This document shows positions 18,501-27,000 of a stretch of 64,000 bases of DNA, piece by piece (position 1 is the stretch's first letter; each line of letters opens with the position of its first letter). The notes beneath the pieces are model-generated. The model was not told the DNA's origin. It saw nothing but the letters and a program-made list of their open reading frames with translations, and did not search any database. The position numbers and the translations under genes are program-made. This DNA is from Candidatus Edwardsbacteria bacterium RifOxyA12_full_54_48 (GTDB lineage: Bacteria > Edwardsbacteria > AC1 > EtOH8), in assembly GCA_001777915.1 (NCBI GenBank), contig MFFN01000004.1, positions 867,744 through 931,743 of the forward strand. The letters run 5' to 3'.

Positions 18501-18748
18501 TCAGCAAGAACTATCCCAACATCTACTTCGTCAACCTGCCGTCCAAGTGCACCATCCGGATCTACAACCTGGCCGGGGACCTGATCCGGGTGCTGAACCA
18601 CGAATCCACCTTCGACGACAACAACGGCACCGAAAAATGGGATATGCTGTCCAGCTATGACAAGCGTCCCGCCAGCGGGGTGTACCTCTTCCAGATCGAT
18701 GCGCCGGGCATCGGCACCAAGCTTGGTAAATTCGCCGTAATCAAGTAA
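15593..18748 (+). CDS. large secreted protein with C-terminal sorting domain
   Basis: This 1051-residue protein starts with a signal peptide (about 1-28). The body is rich in aromatic and Asp/Asn-containing beta segments, with repeated Gly-Asn motifs and no enzyme signature. A fibronectin-like part (about 400-500) contains APGLTITSGDKFVVISWDR. The last 95 residues form a sorting-type beta-sandwich (VVPNPYLVRASWD, CTIRIYNLAGDLIRVL, SGVYLFQIDA, KLGKFAVIK). GGAGG lies upstream. It is placed between a TonB-dependent receptor and a PorV-like gene, and the PorV gene follows after 18 bases, so surface export with these partners is likely. Its role could be structural or substrate capture. Confidence 0.75.
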   Translation: MFKRIPKGVWLILIGLAAITVATGQVLAATAPGARVAPSKLMSQKTLSTNAWLIYTTNYGPFVNPGVGSGGFWRNPAHGYIYGAGMWVGATDENGNKVVAFGYNPNAGTSEFSPADLSADFNTGGYLSDALARVYLSTDPADYAVWPVIEGGKKVIKSRQDSYSRYSDMNDQFTTSGDKQLGVGIEQFTYAWNYADNNDIVFFYFRVHNISGKTLNKVYIGPANDCDIGDESGTNANDRTIFDYTRNLAIQFQKEPEPGWDKVGVVGFRYFESPANNTGDTVRVVDNQFSHKIAPDSALGMTAFKIFTLDTDPAVDEERYLVLQGINYATLIEDAYDETGADAPDDKRFLMSSGPFTLYDDSVATTCIGVIGALDTTKLKLASDIAQTIYDNKFELATPPAAPGLTITSGDKFVVISWDRKAETTPDPYWDKLDTTKKWFTYFPGSWTWLAASSQVLVDSLEIKTGPATTLKIIRGDTLSAALGTDTVNTKFSEQSMYDEYDFQGYLVYRARTVGDLADPAKREPVGTLYTDPDAAFNSTTLSFGGGAGYFYDKADGIKIMRNFDANSYYTPDSAVVLTKYDTLGTDRGLVYSLRDDDVINGFGWYYGVSAYDYQSNVYFTHKCPTTLASNPTENATYGVAQKTMVDYQAPVVRYTVTGGSDIKTGGTLDYEYKLTLVPKNVSNDTFRLLWNPITKASIAGTNYPVYHAELRDMRPVNGDSLLQTIDFRPDFTMVGTDPVATYNGTFDDEIPFGGVVFNADYKYDYTLAKVDTVSVTGVYPADSIFAQAYGPLNTLFTASANAWQWRGSDFEIRWRDSVGTVGTNPAGSILCATVWDITNNVEVPLEPVVTKANMTMSSWCFNPAATAGRAYLDSVNATARLGMYIGGVVLFFNRANGATLRNISTLWNLRPHTGDVWTVRCSGPGNPAQGGTVTFITTKASQKAALSASLLDKIKVVPNPYLVRASWDVSKNYPNIYFVNLPSKCTIRIYNLAGDLIRVLNHESTFDDNNGTEKWDMLSSYDKRPASGVYLFQIDAPGIGTKLGKFAVIK

Positions 18749-18766
18749 TACGACAAGGAGTAAAAA

Positions 18767-19834
18767 ATGAATAAGATAAAGATCATACTTGTTCTATCCC
18801 TGGTCTCCCTGGGGCTGGCCTCCCAGGGCTGGGCCCAGCCGGAATATTCCAACGTGGGCCGGGCCGGGCTGAACTTTCTCAAGATCGGGATAGGCTCCAG
18901 AGCTATCGGCATGGGCGGCGCTTTTACCGCGGTGGCCAACGATGCTTCGGCCCTATACTGGAACCCGGCCGGGGTGGCCAAACTCAAGAAGATGGAGGCC
19001 ATCTTCAGCCACACCAACTGGGTGCTGGACATCAACCAGGAATACATCGGGTACGTGGTCCCGGCCGGGCTGATGGGGAATTTCGGCTTCAGCGCCTCAT
19101 TCCTGTCGATGGGCGACTTCGAACGGACCACCATCGACGACATCACCACCACCATCCGGGAGGATGACGGAGAGGGGCTTTCCAGCTTCTCGGCCAACGA
19201 TCTGGCCCTGGGGGTGACCTACGCCCGCAACATGACCGACAAGTTCAGCGTGGGGGTGACCGCCAAGTACGTCCGGGAGAAGATAGCCGAGGTCTCGGCC
19301 GGCGCCATGGCCCTGGATGTAGGCACCTATTACCTGACCGGCTACAAGACCCTGCGCATCGGGATGGCCATCCTCAACTACGGCCCGGACGTCCAATTTT
19401 CCGGCAAGGACCTGCAGGCCGAATGGGTCGACGTCAGCTGGCCCAGCAATTACACCGGCAACAGCTGGGAGATCCTATCCACGCCCTTCCCCATGCCGCT
19501 GCAGTTCAAAATGGGGGTGGCCTACGATTTCCTGTTCGGACAACAGCATACCCTGATCGCTGCGGCCGACCTGATCCATCCCAACGACGGCAACGAGAAG
19601 GTGGCGGTGGGAACCGAATACACCTGGAAGAATTCTCTGGCCAACCTCTCGCTGAGGGGCGGGTACAAGTACGACCCCGATTGGTATGACACCAAGAGCG
19701 GGGCCGACAACCTGAACGCCGGCATCGGCATCGGCCGCAAGCTGGGCATGTCCAAGGTCAATGTGGATTACGCCTACACCAACATGGGCTATCTGGACAA
19801 TATCCACCGCTTCAGTCTGGGATTGAGCTTTTAA
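18767..19834 (+). CDS. PorV/PorQ-family outer membrane protein
   Basis: The 355-residue protein has a signal peptide (about 1-23). It then shows the family hallmark GSRAIGMGGAFTAVANDASA followed by LYWNPAGVAKL (about 44-75). The remainder is an amphipathic beta-barrel ending in HRFSLGLSF, with a terminal phenylalanine. In Bacteroidota, PorV escorts sorting-domain cargo to the type IX attachment complex, and barrel proteins of this family occur widely in FCB lineages. Its place 18 bases after a sorting-domain gene fits that role. Other type IX parts (PorK, L, M, N, sov) are not visible in this window. Confidence 0.8.
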   Translation: MNKIKIILVLSLVSLGLASQGWAQPEYSNVGRAGLNFLKIGIGSRAIGMGGAFTAVANDASALYWNPAGVAKLKKMEAIFSHTNWVLDINQEYIGYVVPAGLMGNFGFSASFLSMGDFERTTIDDITTTIREDDGEGLSSFSANDLALGVTYARNMTDKFSVGVTAKYVREKIAEVSAGAMALDVGTYYLTGYKTLRIGMAILNYGPDVQFSGKDLQAEWVDVSWPSNYTGNSWEILSTPFPMPLQFKMGVAYDFLFGQQHTLIAAADLIHPNDGNEKVAVGTEYTWKNSLANLSLRGGYKYDPDWYDTKSGADNLNAGIGIGRKLGMSKVNVDYAYTNMGYLDNIHRFSLGLSF

Positions 19835-19855
19835 TAACAGCCAGAGGTCATTCTT

Positions 19856-19887
19856 AAGGGAAGGGTGCTATGTCATCCTTCCCTTTT
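19856..19887 (+). terminator. terminator hairpin between porV-like gene and second receptor
   Basis: A nine-base-pair stem AAGGGAAGG (19856-19864) with CCTTCCCTT (19877-19885), extendable by about three pairs, ends in a short T run. It covers the ATG at 19870, which supports a start at 19912 for the following gene. Confidence 0.6.
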
Positions 19888-19911
19888 CCAACATATAAAT
19901 CAGGGGGCGAT

Positions 19912-22617
19912 ATGCGATACCTGGCAATGTTGGCCGGTTTTTTGATCACCATTTCGGGCACCGCCCAGGCCGGGAACACCGGAAAGATCTCCGGGCAGAT
20001 CACCGACGCCGGTAACGGGCTGCCGCTGTTCGGGGCGGTGGTTTCGGTGCCGGGCACCAGCATCGGCGGCTTCACCGACGACCAGGGGCGTTACTTTTTG
20101 ATCAACATCCCTCCGGGCAGCTACAGCATCCGGGTCAACATGACCGGATATTCGCCGGTGACAGTCATCGATGTCAAATGCACCCAGGATATCACCACCA
20201 AACTTAATTTAAAGCTTAAGGTGTCGCCCATAATGACCGAAGGCATCGTGGTGACAGCCCAGCGCCCGATAGTGGACAAGGAACTGACGGCCACCCGGCG
20301 GACCATCAAGATAGAGAACCTGGCCCTGATGCCCTGGGATACGCCCGAGAAGGCGGTGGCCAGCCAGCCGGGGGTGGTGACCAAATCCCAGGAGTTCCAC
20401 ATCCGGGGCGGCCGGTCGGACGAGGTCAGCTACCTGCTGGACGGCATCTCGGTGCGGGACGCGGTGGAGGGCTACTCCGGCCTGCTGGTCAACAGCAACG
20501 CCCTTTCGGATCTCAATATGCTGACCGGCATCTTCGACGCCCAGTATGGCGAAGTGATGTCCGGGGTGATAGAGGCTTCCATCAAGAACGGCGGGGACGC
20601 CGCATTGAATTTTTCCACCAAAAGCGGGAAGGTCATGGGAAGCCAGACCGGGCGGGGATACCAGAACTACCAGCTGGATTACGGACGATCGCTTCTTCGG
20701 GACAAATTACGGATCTTCGGCGCCGCCGACCTGTCCCTGACCGATGACTGGGAGCCCCACCGCGAGATGGTGCCGCACCAGGACCGCCAGGATTACTCGG
20801 GGCTGGTCAAAACCACCTATACCGCGCCCCTGGGGATCAGGCTGACCGCCCTGGGGGCCCAGTCCCGGAGCCAGTACGGCTATTACGGGCACGACTGGTA
20901 TTTCTTCCCCGGGAGCTATCGTTCTGACCTGCGCAAGGGACGGCTGGGATCTTTCAACATCAACCAATCCCTGAGCCGCGCCACCTTTTACAACCTCAAC
21001 CTGGGCTGGTTCTGGAACACCGGAAAATTCGGGGTGCGGGACACTTTTTGGGATATCGGGCGCTACTGGTGGGAGGATATCAAATTCTTTGACTACCAGG
21101 ACAATCAGATATACTACGACGAGAACGGGGCGGCCCATTTCACCGCCGGCTATAACCCCTACGGATACGACCGGATGTTGTTCTACCGCTATGGCAGCTA
21201 CTGGAAATACCGGGATCGGGTCACCGACCAGAGGTTCGTCAAATTCGACATAACCTCACAGGTGAATACCATCCACCAGCTGAAGCTGGGGACCGACCTC
21301 AAATTCTATCGGATAAATAATTTCTATCTCTATCCCACCGCCAACGGAATTCCCATATTTGACGCTTATGACAAGAATCCCTCCACCCAGGCGGTCTATC
21401 TGCAGGACAAGGTGGAGTACCAGGGATTGGTGGTCAATCTGGGCCTGCGTTATGAGAGGATAGACCCCAAGGTATCGGCCACCTCGCTGGGCCTGTGGGC
21501 CCAGGGCCTGGAGAACATCGACCTCTCGCCCAAAAGCATCTACAGCCCCAGAGTGGGCCTGTCCTATATCATCTCCCCGGTCACCACCTTTCATCTGGGT
21601 TACGGAAAATATTTCCAGCAGCCGCAGTTCCAGCATCTGTACCAGTATCTGGGAGCCTATAACGCCATCGAGCTCAAGGGGAATATCCTGGGCAATCCGT
21701 CACTCAAGCCGCCCACCACCACCAGTTTGGAATTCGGCACGGTCACCGAGTTCGCCAAAGAATGGAGCTTCGATCTTACCATTTACAGCAAGGACATCCG
21801 CCATCTGATCGGCGTAGAGTACATTCCCGCGGTGCCCGAAGCCTACTACCAGTACCGCAACATAGATAATGCCTCCTCCAAGGGGATAGAGGCCACTATT
21901 AAAAAGCATCTGGGACAGCGTTTCACCGGGCTGGTGCAGTACAGCTACGCCAAGGCCGAGGGCACCGGATCCAGCCCCCAGGCGGTCTGGGAAAAATACC
22001 TGTCCACCGTCCAGGGCGAATCGCTGGGCACCCTGCCCCAGGAATCCATCCCCCTGGAATTTGACCAGCGCAACAAGGTGTCCCTGGAAGCCTCGGTTTT
22101 CAGCCGGGAGGATTCCGGGACGGGATCCCTGAAACGATGGGTAAAATCGGGGAACACCCTCAACCTGATATTCCAGTACGGAAGCGGCCTGCCGTCCGCC
22201 GTCACCCCGGTGGATACCATCACCCGGGACGCCCAGGACCTGAATGATGATCGCAGCAGCGCCACCAAGCAACTGGACCTGAAATTCACCAAAAAGATGA
22301 ACCTGGGCCGTTGGTCCGGGTACCTGAGCCTGGAGATACTTAACGTTTTCAACTGGGAAAACTTCAATTATTCCTATCAGCGGGAGATCGGTCCCTACGA
22401 GATCTACACCAAGGACTGGACACCCAGGAGCCCTTCGGCCGATTACACCTCCGGCTCGCCGTATTACGATGCCACCGGTGACCAGGACCAAAACGGGGTT
22501 TTCGAGGTCTCCGAGCAGTGGGCCCAGTGGGAATATTTCAGCCAGCTGTATAATTCCAACCCGGCCCTCAGTTCCATGCCCCGTCTGATGAGGCTGGGCT
22601 TCAAGATCACTTTTTAG
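19912..22617 (+). CDS. TonB-dependent outer membrane receptor with carboxypeptidase-regulatory-like domain
   Basis: The 901-residue protein has a signal peptide and the same architecture as the receptor at 12469: a regulatory-like domain (GKISGQITDAGNGLPLFGA, DQGRYFLINIPPG), a plug (IRGGRSDEVSYLLDGISV, GIFDAQYGEVMSG) and a beta-barrel ending in LGFKITF. One EF-hand-like loop, DQDQNGVFEVSE (22480-22515), lies near the C-terminus. Start 19912 is chosen for its GGGGG ribosome-binding site and because an upstream ATG at 19870 lies inside a terminator hairpin. Substrate unknown. It is followed 11 bases later by a lipoprotein gene, which suggests a receptor-lipoprotein pair. Confidence 0.9.
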   Translation: MRYLAMLAGFLITISGTAQAGNTGKISGQITDAGNGLPLFGAVVSVPGTSIGGFTDDQGRYFLINIPPGSYSIRVNMTGYSPVTVIDVKCTQDITTKLNLKLKVSPIMTEGIVVTAQRPIVDKELTATRRTIKIENLALMPWDTPEKAVASQPGVVTKSQEFHIRGGRSDEVSYLLDGISVRDAVEGYSGLLVNSNALSDLNMLTGIFDAQYGEVMSGVIEASIKNGGDAALNFSTKSGKVMGSQTGRGYQNYQLDYGRSLLRDKLRIFGAADLSLTDDWEPHREMVPHQDRQDYSGLVKTTYTAPLGIRLTALGAQSRSQYGYYGHDWYFFPGSYRSDLRKGRLGSFNINQSLSRATFYNLNLGWFWNTGKFGVRDTFWDIGRYWWEDIKFFDYQDNQIYYDENGAAHFTAGYNPYGYDRMLFYRYGSYWKYRDRVTDQRFVKFDITSQVNTIHQLKLGTDLKFYRINNFYLYPTANGIPIFDAYDKNPSTQAVYLQDKVEYQGLVVNLGLRYERIDPKVSATSLGLWAQGLENIDLSPKSIYSPRVGLSYIISPVTTFHLGYGKYFQQPQFQHLYQYLGAYNAIELKGNILGNPSLKPPTTTSLEFGTVTEFAKEWSFDLTIYSKDIRHLIGVEYIPAVPEAYYQYRNIDNASSKGIEATIKKHLGQRFTGLVQYSYAKAEGTGSSPQAVWEKYLSTVQGESLGTLPQESIPLEFDQRNKVSLEASVFSREDSGTGSLKRWVKSGNTLNLIFQYGSGLPSAVTPVDTITRDAQDLNDDRSSATKQLDLKFTKKMNLGRWSGYLSLEILNVFNWENFNYSYQREIGPYEIYTKDWTPRSPSADYTSGSPYYDATGDQDQNGVFEVSEQWAQWEYFSQLYNSNPALSSMPRLMRLGFKITF

Positions 22618-22628
22618 AAAGCCGAAGG

Positions 22629-23864
22629 ATGAACATCATTAAATACCTTATCCTGCCGGCAGTCCTGCTGACGGCCGGCAGCTGCAGCCACGATCCGGTC
22701 TATCCCTCCATCGGCTCCCTGTATGTCTCCACCGAACCGGTGGGGGTGGAGGTCCTGATCGACGGCCAGACCCAAAATCGGCTGACTCCGGCCAAGATAG
22801 ACGGCATTCCGGTGGGTTGGCATACCATCAGCCTGCGCTACTATCGCTGCAAGGAGTGGAGCCAGCGGCTGGAGATCAAGCCCGGGCAGACCCGGAACCT
22901 GATCATCAGGATGCCATACGTTGCGCCGAGTGTCATCCAGAGGTTTTCCCTCAGCTATTTCGGGGTGGACATGGACTATGCCCCCCAAGCCAGAAAGCTG
23001 TTCATAGCCAACAAGTCCAGCATCTACCTGACCGAGCTGAACTTGGGGGATTCCACCATTCTTTATGCCACCAGCCGGCTGGTCGGTTCCTGGCAATACC
23101 TGGTGGCAGCCAGTGACCAGGCAAACCGGATCTATGCCCTGATAAACGGCGACAGTCTGGCGGTGCTGGAACTTAATTCCGGCACCCTGCTTAAGAAGAT
23201 CCCGCCGCCCCGCCATCTGGGGGTAAAAAACCTCACCTTTTCCCCGGACGGGCAATTTCTCTATGCGGCCAATTCGGCCGACAGTAGCATCTTTATCTTT
23301 CAGACCGGATCGGACACCTTAATAAAATCCCTGAAACTGGACGGGGAACCCAACGAGATCATCGGCAGCCCGACGAACAACGATCTATACATATCCTTCG
23401 ACAAGGAAAAACGGCTGGCCCGGAGAGACGCCGGCACCGGCGCCCAGCTGGCGGCTACCGCTACCGGCAACGCCCCCCGGGGATTATTCTGGGACCTGGA
23501 TCATCAGAACATCGGCTTGTGCAACTCGGCCGACCGCACCCTGTTGGTGGCTGATGCTATGGGGCTGGGCGGGGCCATCAGCCCGGCCTTCCCCTACGGC
23601 ACGATAGTTTGCGATGCCTGCTACTCGGCTAACGGGACCCACCTGTGGGTGCTGCAATCCTATCCCACCAGCACCGGCGGCGATCCCCCGCCGCCCCCCG
23701 GCCGGCTGGCGCTGATCTACAAACCGACCTGGCAGTTCGTGGGCCACTACGACCTGGGGTCGATCCCCGTAAAGATCACCCAATCCTCCGACGGCAGGTT
23801 CATCTATGTATTGAACTACCTGGGCCAGGATGTGATGGTATTCCGGACCGACCTGATGAATTGA
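22629..23864 (+). CDS. PEGA-domain beta-propeller lipoprotein
   Basis: The 411-residue protein has a lipoprotein signal ending LLTAGSC (Cys19). A PEGA-like domain follows (about 30-95; LYVSTEPVGVEVLIDGQ, LTPAKIDGIPVGWHTISL), then a YVTN/WD-like propeller of about seven repeats (for example LTFSPDGQFLYAANSADSS and TQSSDGRFIYVLNYLGQDV). It sits 11 bases after the second receptor. By analogy with SusC/SusD pairs it may be a surface lid or substrate-binding partner for that receptor, but this is inference: SusD is alpha-helical and this protein is not. It could also be a periplasmic scaffold. Confidence 0.75.
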   Translation: MNIIKYLILPAVLLTAGSCSHDPVYPSIGSLYVSTEPVGVEVLIDGQTQNRLTPAKIDGIPVGWHTISLRYYRCKEWSQRLEIKPGQTRNLIIRMPYVAPSVIQRFSLSYFGVDMDYAPQARKLFIANKSSIYLTELNLGDSTILYATSRLVGSWQYLVAASDQANRIYALINGDSLAVLELNSGTLLKKIPPPRHLGVKNLTFSPDGQFLYAANSADSSIFIFQTGSDTLIKSLKLDGEPNEIIGSPTNNDLYISFDKEKRLARRDAGTGAQLAATATGNAPRGLFWDLDHQNIGLCNSADRTLLVADAMGLGGAISPAFPYGTIVCDACYSANGTHLWVLQSYPTSTGGDPPPPPGRLALIYKPTWQFVGHYDLGSIPVKITQSSDGRFIYVLNYLGQDVMVFRTDLMN

Positions 23865-23902
23865 GCGTCGGCTGCCGAATGGCGGAGCCCAGTAACACAG
23901 GT

Positions 23903-23931
23903 ATAGCCTTTCCGGAGCCCGGGAAGGCTAT
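23903..23931 (+). terminator. terminator after the lipoprotein gene
   Basis: An 11-base-pair stem with one G-T pair (ATAGCCTTTCC at 23903-23913 with GGGAAGGCTAT at 23921-23931) lies about 40 bases after the stop codon and runs into TTATAT. It probably ends the surface-protein transcript before smc. Confidence 0.6.
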
Positions 23932-23954
23932 TATATTGGGGCCGGATATTTTCA

Positions 23955-23989
23955 TTGACGACACAGGCTATATCTGTTAAACTTAACAG
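23955..23989 (+). promoter_or_regulatory. smc promoter with overlapping palindrome
   Basis: TTGACG (23955-23960), a 17-base spacer and TAAACT (23978-23983) form a likely promoter 46 bases before smc. A perfect inverted repeat, CTGTTAA (23974-23980) and TTAACAG (23983-23989), covers the -10 box and has the form of a small repressor operator. Confidence 0.45.
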
Positions 23990-24028
23990 TTAAAACAAGT
24001 TAATAAAGACAATAAATCAGGGATAAAA

Positions 24029-27000
24029 ATGTATCTTTCCAGATTAGAGCTGTTCGGATTCAAATCCTTTCCCCAGAAGATAACCCTGGAAATAGGCTCG
24101 GGGATCACCTGTATCGTCGGCCCCAACGGCTGCGGCAAGACCAACGTCATCGATGCCATTCGCTGGTGCCTGGGCGAGCAGAGCACCAAGATGCTGCGTT
24201 CCGACAAGATGGAGGATGTGATATTCAGCGGGGCCCGGGACGAGAAGCCGCTTTCCATGGCCGAAGTGTCGCTGATATTCTCCAACCAGGACGGGCAGCT
24301 GCCGGTGGAATACAGCGAGGTGTCGGTCACCCGTCGGCTGTTCCGCTCCGGGGAAAGCGAATACCTGATGAACAACCAGGTCTGCCGCTTAAAGGACATC
24401 GTGGATCTTTTCCTGAATACCGGGCTGGGGGCCGACAGCTACTCCCTGATAGAATCCAAGATGATCGACACCATCCTGTCGGAGGACCCCTCCATCAGGC
24501 GCAGCCTGTTCGAGGAGGCAGCCGGGGTGGCCAAGTATCGCCTGCAGAAGAGGACCGCCCAGCGCCGGATGGAGGCCACCACCGAGGACCTGCTGCGCCT
24601 GCAGGACATCGTCGGCGAGGTGGAAAAGAGGCTGCGCTCATTGAAGCGCCAGGCCAGCAAGGCCAGGGTCTATGACAAGTTCAACCAGGAGTTGAAGGAT
24701 ATCGACCTTAAGGTGGCGGCCATCGACCGCGACCGGTTGAATGTTCAGGCCCTGGAACTGAAGGAGAATATATCACAGTGGCAGAGCGCCCGCAGCGAAC
24801 TTTCGGCCAAGCTGGAGATGCAGGAGGGGGAGATCTCCTCCGCCAGGGAGGCCCTGGAGGTCAACGAGGGGCAGATAGAAACACTGCAGCAGGAGTTATC
24901 CCGCCTAAGCGAGCAGTTGCAACTATGGGAGAACAACCAGGCGGTGATCAAGGAAAGGCGTTCCGGCATCGAGCAATCCATGGAGCGCCGCGAGAAAGAA
25001 ATAAAACTGCTGATGGCCTCCATCGGTGAGCACGAGAGCCAGATCAAGAAGGTCCAGGAGAGCCTGCAAAGGTCGTCCGGCGATATCGTGGCCAAAACCG
25101 AGCAGTTGAAGATAAAGGAATCGGCCCTGGCCGGGCTGGAATCGGAGCTTACCTCGGCCAAGCTGGCCCTGAGCGAGGCCCGGAAAGAATTATTCGAGTC
25201 CCTGAAGCAGGAGGCCGACGGCAAGGAACAGCTGGCCCTGCTGGAGAACCGCTACGGGAACACGGTGGCCGAGCAGGACAAGGCCCAAAAGGAGGGACAA
25301 TCCCTGCGGCGTGAGCTGGAGGAGGGGAATCTGAAACTGGCCGAGCTCAACGACAGGATGGACTCCCAGAAAAAGGCCCTCCAGGTGCTGACCGAGGAAA
25401 AGATAAGGCTGAAGCAGAAGAGCGGGGAATGGCAGAAACAGCTGTTGATCGCCAACGACAGCCTGCGGGAACTGTCCTCAAGCCTTTCCGGCCTGCAGAA
25501 AGAAAAGGAACTGCTGTCCGAACTGCAGCAGAAATATGAGGGATACGGCCAGGGGGCTCAGCACCTGCTCTCCCGGCGGCAGGATTTCACAGGCACCATA
25601 GCGCCCCTGGCCGAGATGATAGAAGCGGAGCCCGGCTATCAGGCGGCGATAGAGGCCGCCCTGGCCGAAAAGCTGCAATGGCTGGCGGTGGAGGATCTGG
25701 ATAACACCAAAAAGGCCATCGCCCTATTAAAATCCGAAAAAACCGGCAAGGCCACATTGGTAGCCCTTTCGGCCCCGGTCGAAAACACCGGCAGCCGGGA
25801 GATCTCCGGGCCGGGGATAAGGGGGGCCGCCTTCAAATTCGTCCGCTGCGACCAGAAGGTTAAAAATTTGGTCACCATTATGTTGCGGGATGTGGCAATA
25901 GTTGAGAGCTTGGACAATTTCTGGGAATATTCAAGCAAGTATCCCGGAGTGCGCCTGGTCAGCCTGGACGGGGAGGTGCTGCATTCAACCGGGGCCATCG
26001 AAGCCGGAGAGCTTCCCCAGGGCCAGATAGGGCTGCTGCAGAGGAAGGAGAGGATTGAAAAATTGGGCGCAGAGATATCCTCTTTTGAAGAAAAAATAAA
26101 GCAGGAGGTTGGCGGCATCCAGAGCCTGAAGGCCAAGCTGGAGGAGCAGGACAAACAGCTGGAGAACGTCGACCGGGAAACGGAAAAATACCAGAAGGAG
26201 ATCACGACCTCGGAGGGATCCCTGGCCAAGAGCAAATCCGCCCTGGAGATGAACCACCGCCGGTTGAACGAACTGGAGCAACAGTCCCAAGCCCTGCAGG
26301 GCAGCATCTCCCTTCTGGAATCGGAATTGAACCAGGCCCGGGGATCTTTCCAGGAGATAAGCGAAAGCAACAAGGACGAAAGCGGTTTGCTGGGACAGCG
26401 GGATCAGGATATGTCGCAGAAGGAGGAAAAGCGCAATCAGGCGGCCGAAGAGGTGAACCGTCTGCGAATAGCATTGTCCGAGGCCCAGTCGGAAAGGGAA
26501 CGGCTGCGGCAGGAATCGGCCAACATGGAGCAGAGGAAGAACGAGGCGCTGGAGAGGATCCAGAACTTCCGGGCCGAGGACCAGGCCGGGTATGCCGCCA
26601 TCGCCAAGCTTCAGGAGGAGGCGGAAAAGCTGAGCATCGAGATCGAGGGCAGCGCGGCCCACCGCAAGACATTTCTATCCAAGCGGGAGGAGATGCAGAG
26701 ACAGAGCCAGGGCTCGCTCAACCGTCTGAAGCAGGCCGAGTCGGTGATGCACCGCAGCCGCCTGGAGAGCGACGAGCTTCAGAGCAAGCTTTCCCAGGCT
26801 CAGATAGAGCTGGGCTCGGTGCGGAACGATCTGGACAACATCACCAACCGGCTGAGGAACGAATACGAGGTCGATATCCAGGCCCTGGCGGCCTGCGAAG
26901 AAATAAACCTGGAAGAGAGCCGCAGCCGGATAGAAGACCTCCGCCACCGTTTGAAGAAACTGGGCCCGGTCAATTTTGCCGCCTTCCAGGAGCTGCAGCA

